Below, piece by piece: positions 55,732-64,000 of a stretch of DNA of 64,000 nucleotides. The stretch comes from Sphingobacterium sp. UBA5670. GTDB taxonomy: Bacteria; Bacteroidota; Bacteroidia; Sphingobacteriales; Sphingobacteriaceae. The translations under genes and the position numbers were made by a program. Under the pieces are notes generated by a model. The model was given only the letters and a program-made list of their open reading frames with translations. It did no database searches and was not told the origin of the DNA. Location of the stretch: assembly GCF_002420705.1 (NCBI RefSeq), contig NZ_DIIM01000005.1:573657-637656 (forward strand). Reading direction: 5' to 3'. Within the stretch, counting starts at the first letter, position 1. Each line of letters begins with the position of its first letter.

Positions 55732-56592
55732 TTAATTTGACAAATTATTAAGAATCATATTATCAATCAAACGGACTCCTTCGACCCAGGCTGTGACAAG
55801 TGCGACATGTTGCTTGCTGAAATCGATGTGATTGACTTCTTTTAAAGAAGAACTTTCACATATTGCAAAGTATTCAACGTTAAGTCCATCGGTGTCTGTT
55901 AAAATTTTCAGCGCCTCCTTTTTTATTTCTGCTAGCGGGATAGGGTCATGTATATGATCTTTTACGTATTGTAGCGAACGGGAGAGTGCCAGAGCTGTTC
56001 TTTTTCCAGCTTCGCTTAAGCGCATGTTTCTAGAGCTCAGTGCCAGGCCATCTTGATCTCTAATAATAGGACATATTGCCAATTGAATCGGGAGATCTTT
56101 CATTGCTATCATGCGTTTGATGACCATGACCTGCTGAAAATCTTTTTGCCCGAAACAAGCAATGTCCGGTTGTACCAATGTAAATAATTTATAGACCACC
56201 TGGGTGACACCTTGGAAATGCCCGGGGCGTTTTTCACCTTCCCAAATTTGGTCCAGCTCACCAAGATCGAGATGCCAGACCTCATTTTTATCGGGGTACA
56301 TCTCATCAACGCTTGGTAAGAATAGGATGTCACAATCGACGGATTCCAGTAAGCTGATGTCGTTTTCGATGGGCCGTGGATATTTTTCGAGATCTTTCGG
56401 ATCGTTAAATTGCGTGGGGTTAACAAAAATGCTGCAAACACGAATATCACTGATTGGTTTTGCATAATTTAATAAGGATAAATGTCCTTCATGTAAAGCG
56501 CCCATCGTAGGGATTAGGGCGATTTTTTGACCTGTTGATCGGGCTTCTTGCAGGTATGCTTGGAGAGATGCTTTCGTTTTGAAAATTTCCAC
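55732..56592 (-). CDS. panC: Pantothenate synthetase
   Basis: Joins pantoate and beta-alanine with ATP. 286 aa. P28-TMGALHEGH is the nucleotide-binding HxGH region (H34, H37), and LALSSRNMRL corresponds to the KMSKS-like loop. FVNPTQF and GQKDFQQ are further pantoate-site motifs. It is divergent from the GT5-like gene, an arrangement I recall from other Bacteroidota. Confidence 0.96.
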   Translation of the reverse strand: MEIFKTKASLQAYLQEARSTGQKIALIPTMGALHEGHLSLLNYAKPISDIRVCSIFVNPTQFNDPKDLEKYPRPIENDISLLESVDCDILFLPSVDEMYPDKNEVWHLDLGELDQIWEGEKRPGHFQGVTQVVYKLFTLVQPDIACFGQKDFQQVMVIKRMIAMKDLPIQLAICPIIRDQDGLALSSRNMRLSEAGKRTALALSRSLQYVKDHIHDPIPLAEIKKEALKILTDTDGLNVEYFAICESSSLKEVNHIDFSKQHVALVTAWVEGVRLIDNMILNNLSN

Positions 56593-56663
56593 TTTGCTAT
56601 TTAGTTTTTTGTTGGCAAAGGTGCATATTATTTTGGGAATATAAAACGATGATTAATAGTAAA

Positions 56664-56694
56664 TTGCATAGTAAGTATTTTTTTCGTACCTTTG
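56664..56694 (+). promoter_or_regulatory. Bacteroidota-type promoter of the GT5-like gene
   Basis: TTG at 56664, 20-base spacer, TACCTTTG at 56687, giving a start of transcription about 40 bp before the ATG at 56741. Confidence 0.7.
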
Positions 56695-56740
56695 TAGACC
56701 GATTTTACTGTTCGAAAATAATAAATAAAAATAACTGGAG

Positions 56741-57559
56741 ATGGCAAAAACGAAGATATTGTTTATTACTCACGAGATGTCGCCTTTCCTCGAATTAACT
56801 AAAATTTCTGAAATTACACGTCAACTTCCGCAAGCGATGCAAGAAAAGGGTTTTGAGATCCGTATCTTAATGCCGCGTTTTGGGAATATCAATGAGCGTC
56901 GAAATAGATTACATGAGGTTATTCGTCTTTCAGGCTTGAACATTGTTGTGGATAATAATGATAATCCGCTAATTATTAAAGTTGCTTCATTACCTGCGGC
57001 CCGTATGCAGGTGTATTTCTTGGATAATGAAGACTACTTTCAGCGTAAAAAAGTTTTTAGTGATGAGCATGGTGAATTCTTTGCAGACAATAATGAGCGT
57101 TCGGTGTTCTTCTGTAAAGGAGCGTTGGAAACTGTGAAGAAATTAGGATGGTCCCCTGATGTAGTGCACTGTCATGGATGGTTCTCTGCTTTGGTACCTG
57201 CTTACGTGAAGACAACGTATAAAGACGACCCAACATTCAAGGATGCAAAAGTGATGTACTCTTTGTTCAATGAAGAGTTTAAAGGTACATTAGGTACGAA
57301 GTATGCTGAAATGGCGCCAGAGGGCTCTTTTAAAGCTGCGGATGCGCAGGTGTACGGTGATGGTAGTTATGAGGCGATCTATAAAGGTGCTTTGCATTTT
57401 ACCGATATGGTGGTTGTCGCTGACGAAAATGTCAACACGGAAATAGTTGATTTTGCTCGATCCAAAGATATTCAGGTTTTTGAGCCTAATGGCGATCAGG
57501 ACTACGATGCTTTTGGAGAAGTATATGATCAGTTTGCGCCCGAAGAAGTAGAAGCTTAA
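56741..57559 (+). CDS. Shortened GT5 starch/glycogen-synthase-like protein
   Basis: 272 aa resembling only the N-terminal Rossmann half of GT5 synthases (full enzymes are about 480 aa or more). KILFITHEMSPF and VVHCHGWFSALVPAYVKT are recognisable family blocks. At the ADP-glucose site the usual KxGGL is replaced by LTKISEI, and the C-terminal glycosyltransferase half is absent, so classical synthase activity is unlikely. It ends with an acidic tail (EEVEA). It is cytoplasmic and strongly expressed to judge from its clean promoter. Role unknown. Confidence 0.8.
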   Translation: MAKTKILFITHEMSPFLELTKISEITRQLPQAMQEKGFEIRILMPRFGNINERRNRLHEVIRLSGLNIVVDNNDNPLIIKVASLPAARMQVYFLDNEDYFQRKKVFSDEHGEFFADNNERSVFFCKGALETVKKLGWSPDVVHCHGWFSALVPAYVKTTYKDDPTFKDAKVMYSLFNEEFKGTLGTKYAEMAPEGSFKAADAQVYGDGSYEAIYKGALHFTDMVVVADENVNTEIVDFARSKDIQVFEPNGDQDYDAFGEVYDQFAPEEVEA

Positions 57560-57603
57560 GCTTTCTCTTTCGAAGCGTTTCGAAAAACAAATAGACAATA
57601 ATA

Positions 57604-57638
57604 TAAAAAAAGGCTATTCTCAAGGATAGTCTTTTTTT
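57604..57638 (+). terminator. Intrinsic terminator after the GT5-like gene
   Basis: Stem AGGCTAT / ATAGTCT (7 bp, one G-T pair) flanked by an A-run and a seven-T tail. Confidence 0.8.
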
Positions 57639-57927
57639 ATGCGTTTTTTTCGTTTGGGCGAATTGTTAACGCAATGATTTTGGTTACGGTGGCAGCTAGA
57701 AACCTTTTGCAGCGGTAAAATATAGCTGCGAATTGCTATCTTCGCAGTAATCTGTCATTGTCTTTATATGTTCATACCAGGGGATCTCAGCGAAGATGAA
57801 CCAGGTTTGATCTGTACCTATGCTAGCTTATCAAATAGCATACATTGACCGTATTTTATTGTATATAAATCGCGTGCTTGGGCATGTTTCTAGGATATGA
57901 ACAAACACCATAGCTATAATTCGTGTA
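57639..57927. other. Intergenic region before ispF
   Basis: 289 bp without a recognisable gene. A TATCTTCG at about 57736 is one base away from the TAnnTTTG element, but no convincing promoter was found. Confidence 0.4.
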
Positions 57928-58407
57928 ATGAAAATTAAGGTAGGATTTGGATTTGATGTCCATCAGATGAAAGAAGGTCATCCATTTATTGTCGGCGGAG
58001 TGCAATTGGAGCATCATGCTGGGGCTTTTGGGCATTCTGATGCCGATGTATTGGTCCATGCGATATGTGATGCCATTTTAGGCGCCGCCAATTTAGAAGA
58101 TATTGGCTACCACTTCCCGAATACAGATATGCGCTGGAAAGGTATTAGCAGTTTATTGTTGTTAAAAGAATGTATGGCGCTGATTGCTGCGAAGGGGTAC
58201 GCGCTTGGCAATATTGATGCGATGCTGTGTCTGGAAGCACCGAAGATAAAACCCTATATCCCACAAATGAAAGTTAAACTGGCTGAAGCAACGGGTTTGG
58301 ATATCGACGACATCTCTATCAAAGCAACAACCAATGAAACAATGGGATTTATCGGTCGTCAGGAAGGGGTGGTTGCCTATGCGGTTTGCTTGATTGAACG
58401 CGCGTAG
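57928..58407 (+). CDS. ispF: 2-C-methyl-D-erythritol 2,4-cyclodiphosphate synthase
   Basis: Fifth step of the MEP isoprenoid pathway. 159 aa, normal length. Metal ligands are Asp10 and His12 (DVH) and His44. HSDADV (36-41) and the C-terminal KATTNETMGFIGRQEG are family signatures. Single gene between intergenic stretches. Cytoplasmic trimer by homology. Confidence 0.97.
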   Translation: MKIKVGFGFDVHQMKEGHPFIVGGVQLEHHAGAFGHSDADVLVHAICDAILGAANLEDIGYHFPNTDMRWKGISSLLLLKECMALIAAKGYALGNIDAMLCLEAPKIKPYIPQMKVKLAEATGLDIDDISIKATTNETMGFIGRQEGVVAYAVCLIERA

Positions 58408-58436
58408 TTCGCCTCAATATTTTCACGTTTAAATTC

Positions 58437-58466
58437 TTGCATTTGGCCCAATTAGTAATACCTTTG
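58437..58466 (+). promoter_or_regulatory. Consensus Bacteroidota promoter with long leader
   Basis: TTG at 58437, exact 19-base spacer, TACCTTTG at 58459. The next gene (penicillin-binding protein) starts 183 bp further on, so the leader is about 175 nt; it contains no obvious riboswitch or frame. Confidence 0.7.
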
Positions 58467-58648
58467 CCAAAGCAGGGATTCTTGGCACACTATCTGTTAG
58501 AGTGAGCATTAATGTCTTAATTGAAGTCTGTAAAGATCAAAATAATACAGGATCAAAGTTTACAAAAACACAATTGTGGATGGAAACATGGGCTATGTAG
58601 TACGATCTTTTAAATGAATAATATTTACGTCTGAAATTTAGTAAATAG

Positions 58649-60919
58649 ATGAAACGAGTATCAAAAAAAAATCAACTTACTGAAGCTGATATTAAGCGGT
58701 ATACGTTCAATTTTTGGAAAATTATCGTCGGGATCGTCGCGGTAGGTTTCTTGTTTATATTGAGTATACGTCTTGGGTTATTTGGAAAATTACCATCCTT
58801 CAGTGATTTGGAAAATCCAAAAAGCAATTTAGCTTCTGAAGTTATTACGGAGGATCATAAAGTATTGGGGACCTATTATGTTCAAAATCGTTCCAATGTA
58901 AAGTATAGTGAGTTGTCTCCTTATTTGGTCAAAGCCTTGGTATCGACCGAGGATAAACGTTTCTACGATCACTCTGGGATCGATTATTCCCGTACATTTA
59001 CAGTTATTTTTCACACTTTGACAGGTAACAAACAAGGGGGGAGTACAATTACACAACAGTTGGCACTTAATCTATTTTCAGATGGACGGCAAAAGAATTT
59101 TTTGAAACGTGTTATCCAAAAATTTCAGGAATGGATTACAGCGGTTCGCTTGGAAAGAAATTATACCAAAGATGAGATTATTACCATGTATTTTAACACG
59201 GTGGACTTTGGTGCCTACAATACCTACGGAATCAAATCTGCATCACGGACTTATTTCAATACGACTCCGGATAAACTGACAGCCGATCAAGCGGCTCTTT
59301 TGGTGGGTATGTTGAAAGGCCCGGGGGCATATTCTCCAGTGCGGTATCCCGAAAAATCACGTACTCGTCGTAATACGGTGTTGAACAATATGGTCGCCGC
59401 TAATTTTATTTCGGCTGAGGAGGCGACAAAAGCGAAAGAAAAACCACTTGGTTTAGAACTTAAGATCGCAAATTACGGTGAAGGTTTGGCGCCATATTTT
59501 AGAGCGGTATTAAAGGATGAAATCAAAAAAGAATTTGCAAAATTGTCCATCACCAAACCAGATGGTACTCCTTATGATCTTGACCGCGATGGATTGAAGA
59601 TCTATACAACGATCAATATGTCGATGCAGCAGTATGCAGAAGATTCGCAAAGAGAGTGGATGAAGCAATTGCAATCTAAATTTGCTGCGCAATGGAAAAA
59701 TAGAGATCCTTTTAAAGGAGATAAAGCGAAGTTGCTCATTAGTGGAATGAAGCGCTCTGACCGTTACCGTATTTTGAAAGAAGAAGGTTTGAATGAAGAT
59801 GAGATCAAAAAAGCTTTCAATGTAAAGGTTCCGATGAACATTTTTACATGGAAAGGAAGCGTAGATACGATGATGACGCCAATGGATTCCATTAAGTACA
59901 ATAAACTCATGTTGCGCAATGCAATGATGTCTATGGAACCGAAGACCGGACATATCAAAGCTTGGGTAGGAGGTATTGACTTTGACCACTTCAAATATGA
60001 TCAGGTGAAAATGGGTACGCGTCAAGTCGGATCAACGGCGAAACCATTTACGTACGCAGTGGCGATTGACAATGGTTATTCACCATGTTACAGTATTCCG
60101 AATTACCAACAAACCTATAATGGATGGACACCAAGAGGAAATGCACAAGGTGGAAACCCCATTACTTTAGCGAAAGCATTGGCCTATTCGCAAAACTATG
60201 CGACGGCCTATTTGGTGCACGAAGTGGGCGCTGCGGAAGTAGCTGCATTGACAAAACGGATGGGTATAACAAGTGATGTGCCTAATTATCCTTCGATCTC
60301 ATTAGGGGCTTATGAAGCATCTGTTTTTGATATGGTGGGAGCCTATTCGGCCTTTGTGAATCAAGGAACTTGGATTGAGCCAACAGCGATCTTACGGATT
60401 GAAGATAAAAATGGTACACCGATCTATGATAAAGCACCAAAGGTCGTAAAAGCGCTAAACAGTGAATCTGCTTATATTATTGTTGATATGTTGAAGAAGG
60501 TAGTCTCACAAGGTACGGCGAGACGTATTCAATGGATGTATAAGCTCACAAATCCAATTGGTGGTAAAACAGGTACAACCAATGATAACTCAGATGCCTG
60601 GTTTATCGGTATTACACCAGAACTGGTTACAGGGGTTTGGACTGGTGCAGAAGATCGCGGCATCAGTTTTGACAGGATGGAGTACGGGCAGGGGGCAGCG
60701 GCAGCTATGCCTGTATTCGCTTACTACATGCAGAAAGTGTATAAAGATTCAAATTTGAAGTATACCAAGGGTGATTTTGAGCAACCTCAGGGTGGGCTTA
60801 CCCGTGTCATTGACTGTAATCAGTATTGGGGCGGTGGAGGCTCCGATGTCGAAGATGGGTCTACGGATTCAAGCGGTAAAGATGCGACTAAATTAAAAGA
60901 TGATCGCTTAGGTTTCTAA
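58649..60919 (+). CDS. mrcA: Class A penicillin-binding protein (PBP1A-type)
   Basis: Bifunctional peptidoglycan synthase, 756 aa, anchored by one helix (about 24-44). The GT51 glycosyltransferase domain follows with E101 in STEDKRFYDH and GGSTITQQLALN. The transpeptidase domain has S462-TAK (GSTAKPFTYA), S514-QN and K640-TGT (GGKTGTTNDNSDAWF). The C-terminus ends in a Gly/Asp/Ser-rich tail after residue 725. The symbol is by class; Bacteroidota often carry several paralogues. Confidence 0.93.
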   Translation: MKRVSKKNQLTEADIKRYTFNFWKIIVGIVAVGFLFILSIRLGLFGKLPSFSDLENPKSNLASEVITEDHKVLGTYYVQNRSNVKYSELSPYLVKALVSTEDKRFYDHSGIDYSRTFTVIFHTLTGNKQGGSTITQQLALNLFSDGRQKNFLKRVIQKFQEWITAVRLERNYTKDEIITMYFNTVDFGAYNTYGIKSASRTYFNTTPDKLTADQAALLVGMLKGPGAYSPVRYPEKSRTRRNTVLNNMVAANFISAEEATKAKEKPLGLELKIANYGEGLAPYFRAVLKDEIKKEFAKLSITKPDGTPYDLDRDGLKIYTTINMSMQQYAEDSQREWMKQLQSKFAAQWKNRDPFKGDKAKLLISGMKRSDRYRILKEEGLNEDEIKKAFNVKVPMNIFTWKGSVDTMMTPMDSIKYNKLMLRNAMMSMEPKTGHIKAWVGGIDFDHFKYDQVKMGTRQVGSTAKPFTYAVAIDNGYSPCYSIPNYQQTYNGWTPRGNAQGGNPITLAKALAYSQNYATAYLVHEVGAAEVAALTKRMGITSDVPNYPSISLGAYEASVFDMVGAYSAFVNQGTWIEPTAILRIEDKNGTPIYDKAPKVVKALNSESAYIIVDMLKKVVSQGTARRIQWMYKLTNPIGGKTGTTNDNSDAWFIGITPELVTGVWTGAEDRGISFDRMEYGQGAAAAMPVFAYYMQKVYKDSNLKYTKGDFEQPQGGLTRVIDCNQYWGGGGSDVEDGSTDSSGKDATKLKDDRLGF

Positions 60920-60941
60920 GTTATTTTAACGAATACCATTG

Positions 60942-60985
60942 GGCCAGATAATAAATTTTTTCGAGATTTGTTGTCTGGCCTTTTT
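60942..60985 (+). terminator. Intrinsic terminator after the penicillin-binding protein
   Basis: Stem GGCCAGATAA / TTGTCTGGCC (10 bp, one G-T pair) with a 19-base loop and five T residues. Confidence 0.85.
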
Positions 60986-61012
60986 GCTGGAAATGTTTGA
61001 TATAGGAACGTA

Positions 61013-62812
61013 ATGGACGTATTTGATTATAGAGAAGAATTAAAAAAGATACCACATCGACCGGGAGTCTATCAGTATTTTGATAAAAATAGCGAGCTGA
61101 TTTATATCGGTAAAGCGAAGGATCTGCGTAATCGGGTCGGTTCGTATTTCGTTAATGAAAATCAGCTGAATGGCAAAACCCGTGTTTTGGTTCGGAAGAT
61201 CAATCGTATATCTTTTACTATAGTTGATACAGAGATTGATGCTTGGTTGCTTGAGAATTCATTAATCAAGAAACACAAACCCAAATATAATGTTCTGTTA
61301 AAGGACGATAAAACCTATCCATGGATTGTCATCAAGAATGAACCTTTTCCGCGGGTTTTTTGGACCAGACAATATATCAAGGATGGTTCCCGCTATTATG
61401 GTCCCTATCCTTCGGTGGGGATGATGCATATTGTATTGGATCTGATCCGTGAATTGTTTCCCCTCCGTACCTGCAATTTGGCTCTCACACAGGAAAATAT
61501 ACGGAAAGGGAAGTTTAAGATCTGTCTTGAATATCAAATTGGAAATTGTAAGGGGCCCTGTGAAGGGTATCAGTCCGAAGAAGACTACGATCAGAACCTA
61601 AGTGATATCAAAGATATTCTGAACGGAAAAATAGCTGTGGTGACCAATCGTTTAAAGGAGAGCATTGGTACCGCAGCAGCAGCTTTGGATTTTGAAAGAG
61701 CGCAGTTAATGAAGGCGAAGTTGGATAAGCTGGACAATTACCAGAGCAAGTCTACAGTTGTAAACTCATCCATTACAAATGTGGATGTGTTTAGCATTGC
61801 TTCAGATGACGGTTACGCTTTTGTTAATTACCTGAAGGTCATGAACGGTGTTATTATTCAAACACAAACTCTCGAAATGAAAAGGCGTTTGGATGAGAGT
61901 GAACAGGAGCTTCTGTCCTTGGCGATACCAGAGATCCGGGAGCGATTCAAAAGCCTTTCACGAGAAATTATCGTGCCTTTTGAATTGGATATTGAAGAGA
62001 ACGAACGGATTCGATTTACGATTCCAAAGTTGGGCGAAAAGAAAAAATTGCTGGAGCTTTCCCAAAAGAATGTGGCATTTTTCAGAAAAGAGAGGTTGTT
62101 GCAATATGAAAAGCTTAATCCCGATATCCGGACCGAGCGCATCTTAAAGCAAATGCAGAAAGATCTTCGCATGAATGTGCTCCCACAGCATATTGAATGT
62201 TTCGATAACTCGAATATTCAGGGAAATTATCCCGTATCGGCTATTGTTGTATTTAAGGACGCAAAACCTTCGAAGAAAGATTACCGCCACTTTAATGTGA
62301 AAACAGTGGAAGGACCCAACGATTTTGCCACGATGGAGGAAGCTGTTTTTAGACGCTATAGACGATTATTGGATGAAGATCAGCCTTTGCCACAATTGAT
62401 CATTATTGACGGTGGAAAAGGGCAATTGGGTGCGGCTCTGAAGAGTCTTCGCTTATTGGGTATCGAGCGGAAGGTAACTGTCATCGGTATTGCTAAAAGA
62501 CTGGAGGAGCTTTTCTATCCAGGGGATCAATATCCGCTTTACTTAGATAAAAAATCTGAAACCTTAAAGGTTATTCAACATCTTCGGGATGAGGCCCATC
62601 GCTTCGGAATCACTTTCCACCGTAATCAAAGAAGTAGGAAAACCTTCGTTTCAGAGCTGGAAAATGTTCCGGGCATAGGTAAAACAACTGTTGAGAAAGT
62701 ATTAACTGAATTTAAATCGGTGAAAAGAGTGAAAGAAGCCTCAGATGAAGAGCTAAAAAAAGTGCTTAATCTGAAACAGATTAAAGCACTTCGTGAATAT
62801 TTTGCAAAGTAA
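61013..62812 (+). CDS. uvrC: Excinuclease ABC subunit C
   Basis: Makes both incisions in nucleotide excision repair after UvrAB loading. 599 aa, usual length. Order: GIY-YIG nuclease (PGVYQYF ... IYIGKAKDLRNRV, residues about 15-50), a cysteine-containing region C-x6-C-x3-C near 170-185, UvrB-interacting UVR motif (about 200-240), RNase H-like endonuclease with ECFDNSNIQG and IIDGGKGQL, and helix-hairpin-helix at the end (VPGIGKTTVEK). Convergent with era. Confidence 0.97.
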   Translation: MDVFDYREELKKIPHRPGVYQYFDKNSELIYIGKAKDLRNRVGSYFVNENQLNGKTRVLVRKINRISFTIVDTEIDAWLLENSLIKKHKPKYNVLLKDDKTYPWIVIKNEPFPRVFWTRQYIKDGSRYYGPYPSVGMMHIVLDLIRELFPLRTCNLALTQENIRKGKFKICLEYQIGNCKGPCEGYQSEEDYDQNLSDIKDILNGKIAVVTNRLKESIGTAAAALDFERAQLMKAKLDKLDNYQSKSTVVNSSITNVDVFSIASDDGYAFVNYLKVMNGVIIQTQTLEMKRRLDESEQELLSLAIPEIRERFKSLSREIIVPFELDIEENERIRFTIPKLGEKKKLLELSQKNVAFFRKERLLQYEKLNPDIRTERILKQMQKDLRMNVLPQHIECFDNSNIQGNYPVSAIVVFKDAKPSKKDYRHFNVKTVEGPNDFATMEEAVFRRYRRLLDEDQPLPQLIIIDGGKGQLGAALKSLRLLGIERKVTVIGIAKRLEELFYPGDQYPLYLDKKSETLKVIQHLRDEAHRFGITFHRNQRSRKTFVSELENVPGIGKTTVEKVLTEFKSVKRVKEASDEELKKVLNLKQIKALREYFAK

Positions 62813-62830
62813 AAATTTAAATGAAGAGAG

Positions 62831-62877
62831 GTTCGTGCAGCAGGGGTCGATACAAAAAGATCCCCGTACGAACTTTT
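62831..62877. terminator. Bidirectional terminator between uvrC and era
   Basis: Outer stem GTTCGTGC / GTACGAAC (one G-T pair), a bulge, then GGGG / CCCC, with T-run on the forward strand. It separates the two convergent genes. Confidence 0.65.
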
Positions 62878-62886
62878 CAATGCAAA

Positions 62887-63765
62887 TTAATCGTCATAAC
62901 CGAAACGTTTAAGGTAGTTCTTTTTACTTCTCCAGTCGGGGATTACCTTCACGAAAAGTTCGAGAAATACCTTCCCATCGATAAACTCTTCAATATCCTG
63001 ACGCGCATAGGTGCCGACTTTTTTGATCATCGCTCCTGCTTTTCCAATGATAATATTTTTTTGAGAATCGCGCTCAACAATAATTTCGGCAGCAATACGT
63101 GTAATATTTGCTTCTTCTTTGTAAGATGTAACGATTACTTCTGTACTGTAGGGGATCTCTTTATCGTATAGTTTGAATACTTTTTCACGAATCATTTCAG
63201 AGACGAAGAAGCGCATGGATTTATCCGTTAATTCATCTTTTTCATAATAAGCTTCGTGAATTGGCAGTTTGTCCTTAATGTATTGCATCACAGCGGCGAC
63301 ATTATGATTTAATTTTGCTGAAATGGCAAAAATAGTATCAGGATTTAATTTTTCCTGCCAGAATTCAATCTTCGCTTTAACCTCTTCTTCCGAAGATTTA
63401 TCAATTTTGTTGATGAGCACAGCAACAGGGGAATTTGTTTTACGCAATTTCTCCAGGACATCGTTCTCATCGTATTTTTCGTGGATATCTGTCACAAATA
63501 AAATAATGTCTGCATCGATCAACGATCCTTGGACAAAATTCATCATTGATTCTTGCAAAGAATAGTTTGGTTTGATAACACCAGGGGTGTCCGAAAACAC
63601 AATTTGATGGTCTTCATCGTTTACAATACCGATAATGCGGTGTCTTGTCGTTTGCGCTTTGGGTGTAATGATAGACATTTTTTCACCCACTAAAGCGTTC
63701 ATTAGGGTGGACTTACCAGCATTTGGCTTTCCGATGATACTTACGAATCCTGCTTTATGTGACAT
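62887..63765 (-). CDS. era: GTPase Era, ribosome small-subunit assembly
   Basis: Binds 16S rRNA and promotes 30S maturation. The start at 63765 (MSHKAGFVSI) is preferred; an in-frame ATG 28 codons upstream adds residues unlike the family. This gives 292 aa, the usual size. G1 GKPNAGKST, G3 DTPGV and G4 NKID are present in the GTPase domain (about 1-170). The C-terminal KH domain carries IIGKAGAMIKKVG. Cytoplasmic, membrane-associated in part. Confidence 0.96.
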   Translation of the reverse strand: MSHKAGFVSIIGKPNAGKSTLMNALVGEKMSIITPKAQTTRHRIIGIVNDEDHQIVFSDTPGVIKPNYSLQESMMNFVQGSLIDADIILFVTDIHEKYDENDVLEKLRKTNSPVAVLINKIDKSSEEEVKAKIEFWQEKLNPDTIFAISAKLNHNVAAVMQYIKDKLPIHEAYYEKDELTDKSMRFFVSEMIREKVFKLYDKEIPYSTEVIVTSYKEEANITRIAAEIIVERDSQKNIIIGKAGAMIKKVGTYARQDIEEFIDGKVFLELFVKVIPDWRSKKNYLKRFGYDD

Positions 63766-63803
63766 TTTTCTAAATTTTATTAGGATTACAAAGAAACAAA
63801 ATA

Positions 63804-63811
63804 TATCTTTG
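63804..63811 (+). promoter_or_regulatory. Possible -7 element for the initiator tRNA
   Basis: TATCTTTG fits TAnnTTTG about 70 bp upstream of the tRNA. The -33 TTG is not found at the usual distance. Confidence 0.35.
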
Positions 63812-63880
63812 TACTCCAATTCGGAAGGATCATAATCTTGTTTTTTCAAAAGAAAAAAGCAATTTTGTTCAAAAATATAT

Positions 63881-63953
<73 letters not shown>

Positions 63954-63960
63954 CTAAAGG

Positions 63961-63990
63961 AAGAGCCGGTTGCAATGATCGGTTCTTTTT
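63961..63990 (+). terminator. Intrinsic terminator after the tRNA
   Basis: Stem AAGAGCCG / CGGTTCTT (8 bp, one G-T pair) with an 11-base loop and a T-run. Confidence 0.8.
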
Positions 63991-64000
63991 AAGAAATTTA

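Noticed and set aside
58481..58500. TTGGCACACTATCTGTT resembling a sigma-54 promoter
   Set aside because: The -12 half lacks the TTGCA-type core at the required spacing, and a perfect TTG-N19-TAnnTTTG promoter lies just upstream.

Overview
The window looks like a chromosomal segment of a Bacteroidota bacterium, most likely Sphingobacteriaceae and plausibly Sphingobacterium. The evidence is three SusC/SusD pairs, lipoproteins with Bacteroidota-type signals, few Shine-Dalgarno sequences, and several TTG-N19/20-TAnnTTTG promoters. The genus is an inference from overall character; no marker gene here proves it. No phage, insertion sequence, integrase or CRISPR array was seen.

Bases 1-46555 form one large polysaccharide utilisation locus (PUL) whose enzyme set fits pectin, mainly rhamnogalacturonan I (RG-I). 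A GH2 truncated by the window edge is followed by a lone reverse-strand GH28. Next comes a tight forward operon (4423-18097): GH28-like, PL11 rhamnogalacturonan lyase, two CE12 acetylesterases, a sulfatase, GH105, GH2, L-rhamnose mutarotase and GH106 rhamnosidase. Two SusC/SusD pairs follow (18377-23060, 23346-28584), each unit ended by an intrinsic terminator. A second enzyme operon (28781-38449) holds a Tat-exported five-bladed-propeller glycosidase, a canonical GH28, two large proteins of unassigned activity (1195 and 718 aa, both probably (alpha/alpha)6-barrel enzymes) and another GH105. A decayed gene end lies just behind it. A third SusC/SusD pair with a third GH105 (38981-45446) and a GntR-type regulator with a sugar-binding-like domain (45518-46555) close the locus.

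The inferred flow is as follows. SusCD pairs bind and import oligosaccharides. CE12 removes acetyl groups, PL11 cuts the backbone to unsaturated ends, and GH105 removes the unsaturated uronate. GH106 and GH28 remove rhamnose and galacturonate, GH2 removes galactose side chains, and RhaM balances rhamnose anomers in the cytoplasm. Four of the six PUL transcription units are preceded by the same kind of direct repeat (CAGGAT-like hexamers at 10-bp period), the best candidate for a shared operator. No hybrid two-component regulator is encoded in the window.

Bases 46700-64000 are ordinary chromosome: a DUF4136-like lipoprotein, nadE, a likely small RNA, two FKBP-type lipoproteins, a TonB receptor/thioredoxin/His-motif protein group that looks metal- or haem-related, panC-panD with a divergent shortened GT5-like protein, ispF, a class A penicillin-binding protein, uvrC, era and an initiator tRNA.
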